In this document: one piece after another, positions 50,101-60,318 of the stretch | Layout of the letters: each line of letters begins with the position of its first letter | Numbering within the stretch: the first letter of the stretch is position 1 | Assembly: GCA_016222805.1 (NCBI GenBank) | Contig: JACRQG010000031.1 | Location: forward strand, 74,756 to 138,755 | Direction of reading: 5' to 3' | Length of the DNA stretch: 64,000 bases | Source of the DNA: Verrucomicrobiota bacterium | GTDB lineage: Bacteria > Verrucomicrobiota > Verrucomicrobiia > Opitutales > Opitutaceae | Translations under genes and position numbers: made by a program | The notes under the pieces: generated by a model | Told to the model about the DNA's origin: nothing | The model's input: the letters and a program-made list of their open reading frames with translations, nothing else | Databases searched by the model: none

Positions 50101-51051
50101 TTACTTGCCGAGGCTGGCGCGCAGGCTCTCAAGCTGGCCGGCGCTGCCGAGGAGTTGGTTCCGGCTCGCGATGAACTTGGCGTACTCCTCCATGAAGATC
50201 TTCCCCGGCGGGCGGAAATCGAACTCGCCCGACTTGTCGCGGAAGAACTCGCGGTGCACGCGCGTCCAGACGAGGCGGCCGTCGGTGTCGATGTTGATCT
50301 TGGTCACGCCGAGCTTGGCGGCCGGGAGGTATTCGTTGACGTCGACGCCGACCGCGCTGCCGAGCGTGCCGCCGGCGGCGTTGATGCGCTTCACCTCGTC
50401 TTGCGGGACAGAGGAGGAACCGTGCATGACGAGCGGGAACCCGGGCATGCGGCGCTGGATTTCCTTCAGCACGTCGAAGTGGAGGGACTGCTTGCCCTTG
50501 AACTTGTAGGCGCCGTGGCTGGTGCCGATCGCGGCGGCGAGGCAGTCGCAGCCCGTCTTCTTCACGAAGTCCTCGGCCTCGGCCGGGTTGGTGAGAGTGG
50601 CGTGGCCGTCCTCGACCTTCACGTCCTCCTCCACACCGCCGAGCATGCCGAGCTCGGCCTCGACGGAAATCCCCTTGGCGTGCGCAGCGTCGACGACGCG
50701 CTTGGAGATCTCGACGTTCTTCGCGTAGGGCTCGTGCGAGGCGTCGATCATCACCGAGCTGTAGAAGCCCGACTTGATGCAGTCGTAGCAGGTCTCCTCG
50801 TCACCATGGTCCAGGTGGACGGCGAAGATGGCTTCCGGGAAGATCTGGTCCGCAGCGCGGATGATCGCCTCCAGCATCTTCTTGTCCGTGTATTTCCGGG
50901 CACCCTTGGAAATCTGGATGATGAACGGAGCTTGGGACTGGATGCAGCCCCGGAAAAGGCCCATCGCCTGCTCGGCGTTGTTGATATTGTAGGCGCCGAC
51001 GGCGTACTTCCCGTAGGCGTGTTTGAACAACTGCGCAGTGGTGACGATCAT
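50101..51051 (-). CDS. fba: Class II fructose-bisphosphate aldolase
   Basis: 316 residues. N-terminus MIVTTAQLFKHAYGKYAVGAYNINN and the class II motif FAVHLDHGDEETCYDCI with zinc ligand His82 and catalytic Asp81. Further zinc and substrate residues in GTSHGAYKFKG, VMHGSSSVP and KINIDTDGR. The protein belongs to the shorter, class IIB/tagatose-like branch of aldolases of about 310 residues. It cleaves fructose 1,6-bisphosphate in glycolysis. It has its own terminator. Start ATG 51051 gives the full conserved N-terminus. Confidence 0.95.
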   Translation of the reverse strand: MIVTTAQLFKHAYGKYAVGAYNINNAEQAMGLFRGCIQSQAPFIIQISKGARKYTDKKMLEAIIRAADQIFPEAIFAVHLDHGDEETCYDCIKSGFYSSVMIDASHEPYAKNVEISKRVVDAAHAKGISVEAELGMLGGVEEDVKVEDGHATLTNPAEAEDFVKKTGCDCLAAAIGTSHGAYKFKGKQSLHFDVLKEIQRRMPGFPLVMHGSSSVPQDEVKRINAAGGTLGSAVGVDVNEYLPAAKLGVTKINIDTDGRLVWTRVHREFFRDKSGEFDFRPPGKIFMEEYAKFIASRNQLLGSAGQLESLRASLGK

Positions 51052-51326
51052 GTGCGTGAAGAGTTCAGCGGGACAGGGTCCCGGTCAGCCGACGCGCCCG
51101 CAAGGGTATTCTGTATGCATAATTGGCGAACCGTTGCGCGAGTCTTGCGACGGGAGCGTCGCGCCGCGCCCTGCCGGCCGCGGGCCCCGAACCTCCGAGC
51201 CGGCGTCGGCCCGGTAAGGGCGGGTTCAACGCCTGTGTCCGCGCCAACCTGAATCCGCTGGTGGGCGGTCAATTACGCCGCGGTTGGCCGCCACTTGGGC
51301 GAAACCGGACCGCGACCCGGTACCGG

Positions 51327-54125
51327 TCAGCGCGGCGGAAACTCGAACTCCGCTTTGCCGCCGTTCTTCGCCAGCACCAGGTAGGCCCCGAAGGGCTGTC
51401 CGCGCTTCGACATGAATCCCTGGATCAACCCGGTCCGGCCTTCCTCGAGCAGGCGGAGAATCTCCTCGCGCGGGAGGTCGTGCCCGCAGAGCTGGCGCTT
51501 CAAGGTGAAGACGATGCGATTGTCCTGTTCCGGGCGGCGCACGTAATACGCCTCGGGCGTCTCCAGGATCTCGCCCCCGGAGTGTGACTTGCTCTGACCG
51601 ATGACGGTGGCTTTGGACAGGTCCGGCGGCGCCTTGGAGCGACGGGCGATGGGGTTGCCGTCCTTGTCGACCTTGGGCTTGCGGGGCGGGAACTCCCAGG
51701 CGATCCGGCCCTCCTCGCGCTTGAGAAACGCGTCGAAAGGGCGGCCCTTCTTCGAGATGAAACCCTGGATGAGATCGGTCTTCCCGACGGTGACGAGCTG
51801 AATCGCCGCCTCGCGGGGAATCGCCTTCTGGCACATCAGGCGCCCGACGCGGAAGGTCTGCTTCCAACCTTCTCCGTCGCGTTCGCGCAGGACGTAGCTG
51901 TTGCCCGACTCGCAGAGTTCGCCGCGACCCGCCGGATCGGTCCAGAAGGGAGCCAGCTCACCGAGATCCTGCTTCTCCCCGAAATCGTACTGCGTCTGCC
52001 ATTTTCCAGTTTCGGCATCCTTGGTGAGTTTCAGGGTGGCCGCGAAACGCGCGCGGGTCTTGGCCGAAATGAACCCATCGAGCGGTCCGATGACACCCTT
52101 GGCGACGAGTTCGCGCACCTCGGCCTCCTCCATGCGCCTCCCACCGATCACCTTGTAGATCATCAGGGCGCCATCGTGCGACTTGTAGCCGCGGAGCGTT
52201 TCGCGGAGCGGCTTGCCGTCGGTCGGCGAGAGGATGTCCGTCTCGCGGGCAATCGAGTCGTCCTCTTCAAAGCCCTTCACGCGTTCCACGATGCCTTTCG
52301 TCGTAGCGACGATCTCGGCCATGAACTTCTCCCGGGAGAACTTGTTGTGCTCCATCTGGCGGAGCTTGAACTCCCACTCGCCGGTGAGGTCGGGCTTGGT
52401 GAGTTCCTCCGCCTTCACGGCGGCGAGAAACTGGATCAGCTGCTCCGCCTTGGCGGTGGGAATCAGCTCCCGCTGCGGCCGGTCGATGTACTTCTGGTTG
52501 ATCAGGCCGTCGATGGTGTCGGCTCGCGTGGCGGGCGTGCCCAGGCCGCGCTCTTTCATGGCCTCGGCGAGGTCCTCGTCGTCCACGAGCTTGCCGGCGC
52601 TTTCCATCGCGGAAAGGAGGGTCGCTTCCGTGTAGCGGGGCGGCGGCTTCGTGGTTTCCGCCTGCAGCACCGGGTCCAGCGTCCGGGCCTGGGGCGGCGT
52701 GCCGTCGGCGGAGGACAAGGCGGGCAGCGCCTTGGAATCCGGCGAGTCGTCGTCGACGGTGCTGCGCCCATAGACAGCCAGCCAGCCCGGGACGGTCAGG
52801 ACTTTGCCCTCGGTCTTGAAGTCGTGCCCCGGCGCCACCGTGCTGAGGCGGGTCGTCACGTCGAACTCCGCCGCCGGGAAGAAGGCGGCCACGAAGCGGC
52901 GGGCGATCATGTCGAAGATCTTCGCCTCCATGTCGTCGAGGTGCTTGGCCTCGTGCGTCGTGGGGATGATCGCGAAATGATCGGAGATCTGCTCGTTGTT
53001 GAAGATCCGGCGGTTGGGGCGCACCCAACCTTCGTCGAGCACCTTCTGCGCGTGCGGGGCGAGGCCGCCGTGCAGGTTGCGCAGCGTTTCGCGTACCGTG
53101 GGGATGTAGTCCTCCGGCAGGGCGCGCGAGTCCGTGCGCGGGTAGGTGATCATCTTGTGGCGCTCGTAGAGCGCCTGCGCGATCTGCAGGGTGCGGCGGG
53201 CGGAGAGGCCGAACCGGTTGTTGGCCTCGCGCTGCAGCGTGGTGAGGTCGTAGAGCCGCGGGGCGGCCTGCGTACTGGCCTTCTTTTCCTCCGCGACGCG
53301 GGCGACCGGCTGGCCCTGGCAGGCGGCCACGATCGCCTCGGCGGTGGCCTGATCCCAAATCCGGTCGACGCGATCGTGATCGTCGTTTTCCGCGCGCCTG
53401 AAGTTCGGACGCTGGTAGACGCCCTCGTAGCGGCCCTGCGCCACCTCGAAGGTGGCGGTGATGCGCCAGTAGGCGCGCGGCTTGAAGTTGCGAATCTCCA
53501 ACTCGCGCGCGTACACGATCGCGAGCGTGGGCGTCTGCACACGGCCCACCGAGGCGACGTTGCCGGCGCGCGAGCCGAACATCCGCTTGGTCAGGGCCCG
53601 CGTGCCATTGATGCCGATCAGCCAGTCGCTCTCGCTCCGGCAGCGCGCCGCCTCCTCCAGGCCGCGCATCTTCTCCCCGTCGCGCAGGGTGCGGAACGCC
53701 TCGCGGATGCCCTCGGTGGTCATCGTCTGCATCCAGGCCCGCTTCACCGGCAGCTTGCACTTGGTCAGCTGGTACAGATAGGCGAAGATCAACTCGCCCT
53801 CGCGACCGGCGTCACAGGCGTTGACCACTTCCTTGAGATCCTTCCGGGCCAGCAGCTTCTTCAGCGCGGTAAAGCGATCCTTGGAGTCCTCGATCGGCTT
53901 GAGTCCAAACTTCGCCGGAATGATTGGCAGGGTTTCGAGCCGCCAGAACCCGTACTTCTTCTTGTCGATGTCCTCCGGCATCTCGAGTTCCACCAGGTGC
54001 CCGACCGCCGAGGAAATCACATACTCGTCGTTCTCGTAGTGATCGCCCTTTTTGTGGATCTTCCCCAGCGCGCGCGCCAAATCGGCGGCGACGGAAGGTT
54101 TTTCGGCGATGACGAGTGACTTCAT
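51327..54125 (-). CDS. topB: DNA topoisomerase III with C-terminal repeats
   Basis: 932 residues from ATG 54125. Toprim domain VIAEKPSVA (5-13) and the metal site CDAGREGE (104-111). The active-site tyrosine is Y328 in MITYPRTDS. The N-terminal 600 residues match bacterial topoisomerase III. After about 650 there are three topoisomerase C-terminal repeats: GPLDGFISAKTRARFAATL, LIQGFISKKGRPFDAFL and LIQGFMSKRGQPFGAYL, each ending in a conserved hydrophobic element (EFPPR in the last two). Such repeats replace zinc fingers in some phyla. It decatenates and relaxes single-strand-containing DNA. The 275 bases downstream, to the aldolase start, hold no gene. Confidence 0.93.
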   Translation of the reverse strand: MKSLVIAEKPSVAADLARALGKIHKKGDHYENDEYVISSAVGHLVELEMPEDIDKKKYGFWRLETLPIIPAKFGLKPIEDSKDRFTALKKLLARKDLKEVVNACDAGREGELIFAYLYQLTKCKLPVKRAWMQTMTTEGIREAFRTLRDGEKMRGLEEAARCRSESDWLIGINGTRALTKRMFGSRAGNVASVGRVQTPTLAIVYARELEIRNFKPRAYWRITATFEVAQGRYEGVYQRPNFRRAENDDHDRVDRIWDQATAEAIVAACQGQPVARVAEEKKASTQAAPRLYDLTTLQREANNRFGLSARRTLQIAQALYERHKMITYPRTDSRALPEDYIPTVRETLRNLHGGLAPHAQKVLDEGWVRPNRRIFNNEQISDHFAIIPTTHEAKHLDDMEAKIFDMIARRFVAAFFPAAEFDVTTRLSTVAPGHDFKTEGKVLTVPGWLAVYGRSTVDDDSPDSKALPALSSADGTPPQARTLDPVLQAETTKPPPRYTEATLLSAMESAGKLVDDEDLAEAMKERGLGTPATRADTIDGLINQKYIDRPQRELIPTAKAEQLIQFLAAVKAEELTKPDLTGEWEFKLRQMEHNKFSREKFMAEIVATTKGIVERVKGFEEDDSIARETDILSPTDGKPLRETLRGYKSHDGALMIYKVIGGRRMEEAEVRELVAKGVIGPLDGFISAKTRARFAATLKLTKDAETGKWQTQYDFGEKQDLGELAPFWTDPAGRGELCESGNSYVLRERDGEGWKQTFRVGRLMCQKAIPREAAIQLVTVGKTDLIQGFISKKGRPFDAFLKREEGRIAWEFPPRKPKVDKDGNPIARRSKAPPDLSKATVIGQSKSHSGGEILETPEAYYVRRPEQDNRIVFTLKRQLCGHDLPREEILRLLEEGRTGLIQGFMSKRGQPFGAYLVLAKNGGKAEFEFPPR

Positions 54126-54141
54126 GAGCCCGCGACGCGTT

Positions 54142-54187
54142 ACCCGCGGATGCGCGAAGTGCAAGAAATTGTTTTTTGGCCGCGGGT
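54142..54187. repeat. Inverted repeat ACCCGCGG upstream of topB
   Basis: Eight-base perfect arms (54142-54149 and 54180-54187) with a 30-base spacer that includes a run of T on the plus strand. It is between the DUF3500 gene and the topB start, so it may be an operator, or part of the DUF3500 terminator. The spacer is too long for a simple hairpin terminator. Confidence 0.35.
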
Positions 54188-54248
54188 TTGCGCGCTCGGA
54201 AAACGCTCCAGACGCGGCTGCCGATTCCGGGCGGCGGCTCCCGGCGAC

Positions 54249-55457
54249 TCAATGTCGTTCGCGTGCGTAGTGCTGGCGCAGGAGATCCGTGCCGTAGTCG
54301 TTGCCGTTTGGTGTGCGCACGACGACGTGGATGTGCTGCCGGTCCGGCAACTGCGGTGCGGCGGAAAGATGCCGCAGGTTCGCCGGACGCTGGTGATCGA
54401 ACTCGATCAGCAGAACCGGGCTGTGGATCCGGAAATAGTAGGTGCTGTCGTCCGCGGATCCCCCGATCCAGGCGAAGTGTGTCCGCGCCAGGTGCGCCTG
54501 GACCTCGGCGAGCTTGGCCTGGGCGTGGCCCTCGTCGAGGTAGCCGACGAAGAGGCCGATGAGCGCGAGCAATTGCTGTTGCTGCTCCTTCGTCAACGCG
54601 GTGCCGGGCAGGCCGGCATACGGGATCACGACATTGTCCTTGAACGCTTCGGTCAGGTTCTCGTTGCCGGTCTTCTGTGCCTTGAGGACCGCGACCGCGC
54701 GCTGATCCTCGCGCAGGGCGCGGAGCATCGCGAGGCCTGCGGCCTGTTCCTCCTGCAGCACGGCGACACCCTGGAACTTCCCGGAACGCGCGACGACCGG
54801 TTCGGAACCGACGAAGACCGGGCTCATCACCACCTGATCGCCAAGGACGAAGTAATTGAGGATGAGATGGTGCCCGTCGATCTGCCAGCCCCACGGTTGG
54901 TTGGAGGATGGTTCGCCCATCACGGTCACGTGGTAAAGCCACTGCCCGTATTGCTCGAAGTCGTCGTGGTTGAGCTCCCCGAGCGTGTGATTGAGCTTCA
55001 TGATGTCCTCCGAGAGTCGGAGGCCGCGGGCGCTGAGGCTGGCGCGGAGCAGCCCGAAAGCGGCGGCCCGCTGCTCGGCGGACATTTCCTGAAAGCTGAC
55101 TCCCTGGCGCACGTAGAAGTGCTGGTTCATCCATTTCCGCCACTCGGCGTCGTCCACCGGAAAACAGGTGCGGTTGCGCTGGTCAGGCGTGAGCTGGCGC
55201 AGGAAGGTCGCGGCGGCCGCCTGCACCGGGGCGGTCGAGACACCGGTGGAGCGCAGGGGGAACAGTCCGGTTTCGACCTTGCCCTCTGCGGTGATGCCGC
55301 GGAACGGTTCCGCCAGCCCGCGGGCCTCGGCTTCGCGCGACATCCGCCGAAAGCGTTCAAAGCGGGTTTCCTCCTTTCCAGCCGGCTGGGCCGGGGCGGT
55401 GCCGGCGGAAACCAGGAAGATGGACGCGAACAAGGACAAGAGGGCCGGGAGGCGCAT
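54249..55457 (-). CDS. Secreted DUF3500 family protein
   Basis: 402 residues from ATG 55457. Signal peptide: MRLPALLSLFASIFLVSAGTAPA. The DUF3500 core is visible in GWQIDGHHLILNYFVLGDQVVMSPVFVGSEP, with earlier RNRTCFPVDDAEWRKWMNQHF and later LIEFDHQRPANLR. The family is common in Planctomycetes and Verrucomicrobia and has no assigned function. It is exported, periplasmic or surface. It follows the aminotransferase by 175 bases, so linkage is weak. Long alternative frames upstream were rejected. Confidence 0.85.
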   Translation of the reverse strand: MRLPALLSLFASIFLVSAGTAPAQPAGKEETRFERFRRMSREAEARGLAEPFRGITAEGKVETGLFPLRSTGVSTAPVQAAAATFLRQLTPDQRNRTCFPVDDAEWRKWMNQHFYVRQGVSFQEMSAEQRAAAFGLLRASLSARGLRLSEDIMKLNHTLGELNHDDFEQYGQWLYHVTVMGEPSSNQPWGWQIDGHHLILNYFVLGDQVVMSPVFVGSEPVVARSGKFQGVAVLQEEQAAGLAMLRALREDQRAVAVLKAQKTGNENLTEAFKDNVVIPYAGLPGTALTKEQQQQLLALIGLFVGYLDEGHAQAKLAEVQAHLARTHFAWIGGSADDSTYYFRIHSPVLLIEFDHQRPANLRHLSAAPQLPDRQHIHVVVRTPNGNDYGTDLLRQHYARERH

Positions 55458-55632
55458 GGGGTGGGTGGGTCGCTGAAGCGTCGGGGCAAACCTTGCGGAC
55501 GCAACGGCGAAGTGCCCGACCCGCCACCGAAAGGATCGCGCAACGCCAGCGCGCCCGGCGGGTTCGCCGCGCCTACCGGATGCACGGTCTATCTTCGCTG
55601 AGGCTGGAACGCGGCGGGCGCGCTCCGGAATC

Positions 55633-56721
55633 TCAGGCCGCCGCCTTCGGCGTCTCCGCGAGCGCGGCGTCAAACGAGGCGAGCATCGCGGCAATCGTGG
55701 CGTCGGTCTCGTCGCCCATGTTGGAGATGCGAAAGGTCTTCCCCTTTAGCTTGCCGTAACCGCCGTCGATCACGAGGCCATGCTTCGACTTCAGGATCTT
55801 GTTCAGGGCGGCAAGGTCGTAGCCCAGGTTGTTGGCGAAGCAGTTGAGCGTCACCGAGCCGTAGCCCTCGCGGGGGAACAGCTTGAACCCCTTGGCGAAA
55901 ACGTGGTCGCGCACGGTGCGGTTCAGGCGGGCGTGGCGGGCATGGCGGTTGTCGATCCCTTCCACCCGGATGTCCTCGAGCTTCGACTTCAAGGCGTAGA
56001 TCAGTGGGATGACCGGCGTGCTCGGGGTCATGCCCTGCTCGTGGTTCTTCTGGAATTCGACGAAGTCGAAGTAGTAACCGCGCCCTTCGGTCTGGGCGGC
56101 GCGGTCCAGGGCGCGCTTCGAGACCGAAAGCAGCGACAGGCCCGGCGGAAGGGCGAGGGCCTTCTGCGAACCGGCGATGAGGACGTCGATCCCGAGTTCG
56201 TCCTTCTGGATCGGCATGGCGCTGAACGAGCTCACCGTGTCCACAATCGAGATGACCTCCGGGAACTCGCGCACCACCTTCATGATCGCCGCGAGGTCGC
56301 TCATGCAGCCGCACGAAGTTTCATTGTGGATCAGGGTGAGGGCGTCGTAGCCGCCGGTGGCGAGCTCGCGGCGCACCGCCTCGGGGTCGATCGGCTGGCC
56401 CCACTCGGCCTTGAGGGCGGTGGCCGCCTTGCCGTCGCGAAGGGCGACATCGTACCACTTGTCCGAGAACGCCCCGTTCATGCAGTTGAGCACCTTCTTG
56501 CGCACGACGTTGCGGAGCGATCCCTCCATCGAGCCCCAGGCGCTGCTGGTGGAAAGGTAGACCGGGTCCCGCGTGTACATCAGCGCCTGCAGGTCAGGCT
56601 GGATCGACTGGTACAGCGCGACGAAGTCGGTCGAGCGGTGGCCAATCATGGGCTGCGCCATGGCGCGGAGCGTTTTTTCCGAGACGGCGATGGGACCGGG
56701 AATGAAGAGTTTGTAGCTCAT
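55633..56721 (-). CDS. Class V aminotransferase (serine-pyruvate/alanine-glyoxylate type)
   Basis: 362 residues from ATG 56721. Begins MSYKLFIPGPIAVSEKTL, with the GPx(S/N)VS-type start common in class V. Core: HNETSCGCMSDLAAI, IVDTVSSFSAMP and PLP lysine K187 in LIAGSQKALALPPGLSLL. The C-terminal GGYGKLKGKTFRISNMGD block matches the family. It is a PLP enzyme; it may be a phosphoserine or serine-glyoxylate aminotransferase, which sequence alone does not decide. Divergent from lpxK across a 165-base gap, which must hold both promoters; a TTGACG lies on the minus strand but without a well-placed -10. Confidence 0.85.
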   Translation of the reverse strand: MSYKLFIPGPIAVSEKTLRAMAQPMIGHRSTDFVALYQSIQPDLQALMYTRDPVYLSTSSAWGSMEGSLRNVVRKKVLNCMNGAFSDKWYDVALRDGKAATALKAEWGQPIDPEAVRRELATGGYDALTLIHNETSCGCMSDLAAIMKVVREFPEVISIVDTVSSFSAMPIQKDELGIDVLIAGSQKALALPPGLSLLSVSKRALDRAAQTEGRGYYFDFVEFQKNHEQGMTPSTPVIPLIYALKSKLEDIRVEGIDNRHARHARLNRTVRDHVFAKGFKLFPREGYGSVTLNCFANNLGYDLAALNKILKSKHGLVIDGGYGKLKGKTFRISNMGDETDATIAAMLASFDAALAETPKAAA

Positions 56722-56886
56722 GGTGGTGGACCTGCGGGAAGCCGGCGGAACGGTCGCGGCCGCGCGCCCCGTCGGCGAATCCTGCAGGAGAGTGGAAGGT
56801 TGGTGGAACACCCGGCGCAAGGCCGGACCGCCGAAAACAGTTTACGTCGTGCGGTGCGTCAACCTTAGGTTTTCCGCCACACGCCC

Positions 56887-58089
56887 ATGGCCCGACTCTG
56901 GCTGAAGAAACAGCTCAACGCGCTCGAACTCTACACGGTGGACGTGATTTACGGGCGGCGGGCCGGGGCCGGTTCCGTGGTGTACGGCGGTTTCCTGCAG
57001 GGGCTCTCGTGGGTGTTCAACGGGATCACGCAGGCCCGGCTGTGGTTGTATCGCCACCGGATCTTCCACGATCAGCCGCTGGGCTGCCTCGTGGTGGTGG
57101 TGGGAAACCTCACGGTCGGAGGCACGGGCAAGACCCCAGTGGTCGAGAAATTTGCCCGGGCACTGCGCGACCGCGGCCGGCGCGTCGCCATCCTCAGTCG
57201 CGGTTACAAGAGCAAGGCCGTGCCCTTGTGGAAAAAAGGGTGGTACTGGCTGACGCACGCGGAGGAGCCGCCGCCGCGCATCGTCAGCGACGGGCGCGAG
57301 GTGCTGCTCGACAGCGAGCAGGCCGGCGACGAGCCCTACATGCTGGCGCGCAACCTTCCCGGGGTGATCGTATTGGTGGACAAGAACCGGGTGAAGGCCG
57401 GGGAGTACGCCATCAAACGCTTCGGGTGCGACACCCTTGTCCTCGACGACGGCTTCCAGTACCTGCCGCTGAAGGGCAGCCTGAACCTGCTGCTGGTCGA
57501 CAAGACGAACCCCTTTGGCAACGGCCACCTGCTGCCGCGCGGCGTGCTGCGCGAGCCGGTGAAACACCTGCGGCGGGCGAGCTACGTCTTCCTCACGAAG
57601 TCGAACGGCCAGCGCGACCCGGAACTCGAGCGGACGATCGCCGAGCACAATCCGGGCGTCGATATCATCGAATGCGCGCACCGGCCGCAGTACCTGCGCC
57701 GGCTCGGCGTCGCGGAAGGCGGCGCGGAGAGCCGCGTTCCGCTCACGTTCCTCAAGGGGCGGCGCGTCCTGGCCTTCAGCGGAATCGCGACCCCGGAGAG
57801 CTTCGAGAAGTTTTTGCGTGATCTGGGCGCCCTGCTCGTGGCCCGGGAGCGTTTCCTCGACCACTACCGGTTCGGCGACGAGGACCTGGAAGAGCTCTTT
57901 GCCCTGGCGCGGCGCGAGGGCGCGGAGTGCCTCGTGACGACCGAGAAGGATGCGGTGCGGATCAACGAGCAGATGGCCTGCCCGCTGCCGCTGTACTACC
58001 TGCGGCTGGAGATCGACATCCTGCGGGGCGCCGCCGACTTCGACGAGGCGGTGGCGCGGATTTGCTTTCCCACCCGCGGCGGGAGGTGA
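56887..58089 (+). CDS. lpxK: Tetraacyldisaccharide 4'-kinase
   Basis: 400 residues. The Walker A motif reads VGGTGKTP (77-84), within [20 protein letters not shown], the LpxK signature. Also [12 protein letters not shown], and [25 protein letters not shown] hydrophobic or amphipathic N-terminus sets it at the membrane. LpxK phosphorylates lipid A disaccharide 1-phosphate at the 4' position, a late step of lipid A synthesis, so the organism has LPS as a possible acceptor for the polysaccharide of region 2. The next gene follows at 120 bases. Confidence 0.95.
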   Translation: MARLWLKKQLNALELYTVDVIYGRRAGAGSVVYGGFLQGLSWVFNGITQARLWLYRHRIFHDQPLGCLVVVVGNLTVGGTGKTPVVEKFARALRDRGRRVAILSRGYKSKAVPLWKKGWYWLTHAEEPPPRIVSDGREVLLDSEQAGDEPYMLARNLPGVIVLVDKNRVKAGEYAIKRFGCDTLVLDDGFQYLPLKGSLNLLLVDKTNPFGNGHLLPRGVLREPVKHLRRASYVFLTKSNGQRDPELERTIAEHNPGVDIIECAHRPQYLRRLGVAEGGAESRVPLTFLKGRRVLAFSGIATPESFEKFLRDLGALLVARERFLDHYRFGDEDLEELFALARREGAECLVTTEKDAVRINEQMACPLPLYYLRLEIDILRGAADFDEAVARICFPTRGGR

Positions 58090-58208
58090 GGTTTGTCGGA
58101 GCCGCGGGCCGCATCGGTCCGGGGCGCCCGCGGGGAGGCGCTGGACGGGGGCCCGGCGTGTTTGCCCTTGCGACGGACGGCGGCGCAGGGGTTAGAGTGC
58201 GCCCCACC

Positions 58209-59336
58209 ATGATCATCGATCCGCGTTTCACGCTCCTGGCTGAAGGTCTTACCGGTTTCTCCACTGCGCTGGCGAAGGGCGAGCGGGTGCTGATCGACGC
58301 CTTCGACGTGCCGGACGCGATGGTGATCGCGCTGATTCGGGCCGCGCGGGCCCGAGGGGCCCATCCGTATGTGCAGGTGCATCGGGCGCGGATCACGCGG
58401 GAGCTCTCGCTCGGCGCGGAGGAGGCGCAGTACAGCGTGCACGCCGAGGTCGAGCTGGCGCGGATGCAGAAGATGGATGCTTACATCGCGATGCGCGGTT
58501 CAGAGAACATCTTCGAGTCCTCCGATGTGCCTTCGTCCAAGGTGCAACTTGTCTCGCGCCTGATGAAGCCCGTGCTCGACCACCGGGTCGGCAAGACGAA
58601 GTGGGTGGTGCTGCGCTGGCCGAGTTCCGCCATGGCCCAGCAGGCAGGGCTGAGCACGGAGGCGTTCGAGGATTTCTATTTCAAGGTCTGCACGCTGGAC
58701 TACGCGCGCATGGCGCCGGGCATGAAGGCGCTCGCCGACCTCATGCGGAAGACGGACCGGGTGCACCTCAAGGGTCCGGGCACGGACCTGCGGTTCTCCA
58801 TCAAGGGCATCGGAGCGCAGACCTGCGGGGGGCTGCGCAATATCCCGGACGGCGAGGTGTTCTCGTGCCCGGTGAAGGACAGCGTCGAGGGCTGCGTGCA
58901 GTACAACGCGCCAACCGTCTACCTCGGCGCGTCGTTCGACAACATCCGCCTGGCGTTTCGCAAGGGCCGGATCGTGGAGGCCACCGCGAGCAATACGGCG
59001 CGGCTGAACGAGATCCTGGATAGCGACGAGGGCGCGCGCTACATCGGCGAATTCGCGATTGGCTTCAATCCCCACATCCTCGAACCGATGCGGGACATCC
59101 TCTTCGACGAGAAGATCGCGGGCTCGTTCCACTTCACGCCGGGCCAGGCATATGAAGGGGTGGGCAACGGCAACAAGTCGCAGGTGCACTGGGACATGGT
59201 CTGCATCCAGCGCCCCGAGTACGGTGGCGGGGAAATCTGGTTCGACGGGAAGCTCATCCGGAAGGACGGGATCTTCGTCCCCAAGGCGCTGCACAAGCTG
59301 AATCCGGAGTACCTCCTCGGGAAGAGCACGCGATGA
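58209..59336 (+). CDS. M29 family aminopeptidase
   Basis: 375 residues from ATG 58209. Family motifs of the thermophilic metalloprotease M29 group: [23 protein letters not shown], the middle [32 protein letters not shown], the metal-binding Glu in [12 protein letters not shown] and the C-terminal [21 protein letters not shown] with the metal-binding His-x-Asp. It forms dimeric, metal-dependent aminopeptidases that remove N-terminal residues from peptides in the cytoplasm. It overlaps the deaminase gene by ATGA. Confidence 0.9.
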   Translation: MIIDPRFTLLAEGLTGFSTALAKGERVLIDAFDVPDAMVIALIRAARARGAHPYVQVHRARITRELSLGAEEAQYSVHAEVELARMQKMDAYIAMRGSENIFESSDVPSSKVQLVSRLMKPVLDHRVGKTKWVVLRWPSSAMAQQAGLSTEAFEDFYFKVCTLDYARMAPGMKALADLMRKTDRVHLKGPGTDLRFSIKGIGAQTCGGLRNIPDGEVFSCPVKDSVEGCVQYNAPTVYLGASFDNIRLAFRKGRIVEATASNTARLNEILDSDEGARYIGEFAIGFNPHILEPMRDILFDEKIAGSFHFTPGQAYEGVGNGNKSQVHWDMVCIQRPEYGGGEIWFDGKLIRKDGIFVPKALHKLNPEYLLGKSTR

Positions 59337-60310
59337 AGGACTTCATCCAGGCCCTGCCGAAGACGGAAACCCACCTCCACATCGAGGGCGCGCTGCCCTA
59401 CGAGCTGCTGGTGGCCTGGGATCCGCAGCGGTGGCCATCGGAGCCGGAGTTTCGCGCCCGCTGGTACCGGTATCCGACGTTTCCCGACTTCGAGCGCCAG
59501 TTGCTGGACCACGCCCTGCCCTGGTTCACGTCGGCGGAGCGCTACCACGAGGCCGCGCGCGCCATCTTCGCGAAGCACGTGGCGCAGAACGTGCGGTACG
59601 TGGAGACCAGTTTTCACCTGCCGGTCACGCGCTTCATCGGCGTGCCCGGGCCGGAGATCATCGCGGCGATTCGTTCCGCGGCGCCGGCGGGGCTGGAAGT
59701 GCGGGTGTTTGCCGGAATGCTGCGCACGGACATCACCGGCGAACTGCGCGGCACCGTCCAACAACTGCATACCTGGGAGCACCTCGCGGGCGTGGACCTG
59801 CATGGCCATGAGGTGATGCCAACCTCCCCCGAGACCGCGGCGGTGTGGGAGCGGATTCGGGCGGCGGGCAAGGTGACCAAATGCCACGCGGGGGAATTCG
59901 ACGGCCCTGCCCGGGTGCGGGAGGCCATCGAAGTGCTCGGCGTCCGCCGCGTGCAGCATGGTGTGCGGGCGGTGGAGGATCCGGAGGTCGTGAAGCTCGC
60001 GGCGGATCGCGGCGTGACCTTCGATGTCTGTCCAATCAGCAACGTCGGCCTGCAGGTCGTGCCGGCGCTGCGGCACCACCCGATCCGGCGCCTGTTGCGC
60101 GCCGGGGTGCGGTGCACCGTCAGCACCGATGACCCCCTCTGCTTCGCCAATTCGATCAACGAGGAATACGAGGGGCTGGCCCGCGAACTGGCCTTCACCC
60201 GGGCGGAACTCGGTGGCGTGGCCCGCAACGGCTGGGAGGTCGCCGACGTCCCGGCCCGGAGCCGGGCGGAGATGATTGCGACAATCGATCGCCTGGTCGG
60301 GGCCAACTAG
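59333..60310 (+). CDS. Adenosine deaminase family protein
   Basis: 325 residues from ATG 59333 (ATGA overlap). Zinc ligands in [11 protein letters not shown] (H14, H16) and the catalytic Glu/His in [10 protein letters not shown]; the [11 protein letters not shown] and STDDPLCF blocks supply the other conserved His and two Asp. The motif set is that of adenosine/adenine deaminases. The length is slightly shorter than typical (about 330-345). It hydrolyses adenosine or adenine in purine salvage. Whether it prefers adenosine or adenine is uncertain. Confidence 0.88.
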   Translation: MKDFIQALPKTETHLHIEGALPYELLVAWDPQRWPSEPEFRARWYRYPTFPDFERQLLDHALPWFTSAERYHEAARAIFAKHVAQNVRYVETSFHLPVTRFIGVPGPEIIAAIRSAAPAGLEVRVFAGMLRTDITGELRGTVQQLHTWEHLAGVDLHGHEVMPTSPETAAVWERIRAAGKVTKCHAGEFDGPARVREAIEVLGVRRVQHGVRAVEDPEVVKLAADRGVTFDVCPISNVGLQVVPALRHHPIRRLLRAGVRCTVSTDDPLCFANSINEEYEGLARELAFTRAELGGVARNGWEVADVPARSRAEMIATIDRLVGAN

Positions 60311-60318
60311 GCGCGCGC

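Noticed and set aside
52176-54119. 647-codon plus-strand open frame opposite topB
   Set aside because: Shadow of the topoisomerase gene; composition is Arg/Gly/Val rich with no domain.
56722-56886. TTGACG as a sigma-70 promoter for the aminotransferase
   Set aside because: No well-placed -10 hexamer at 16-18 bases, so it was left out of the features.
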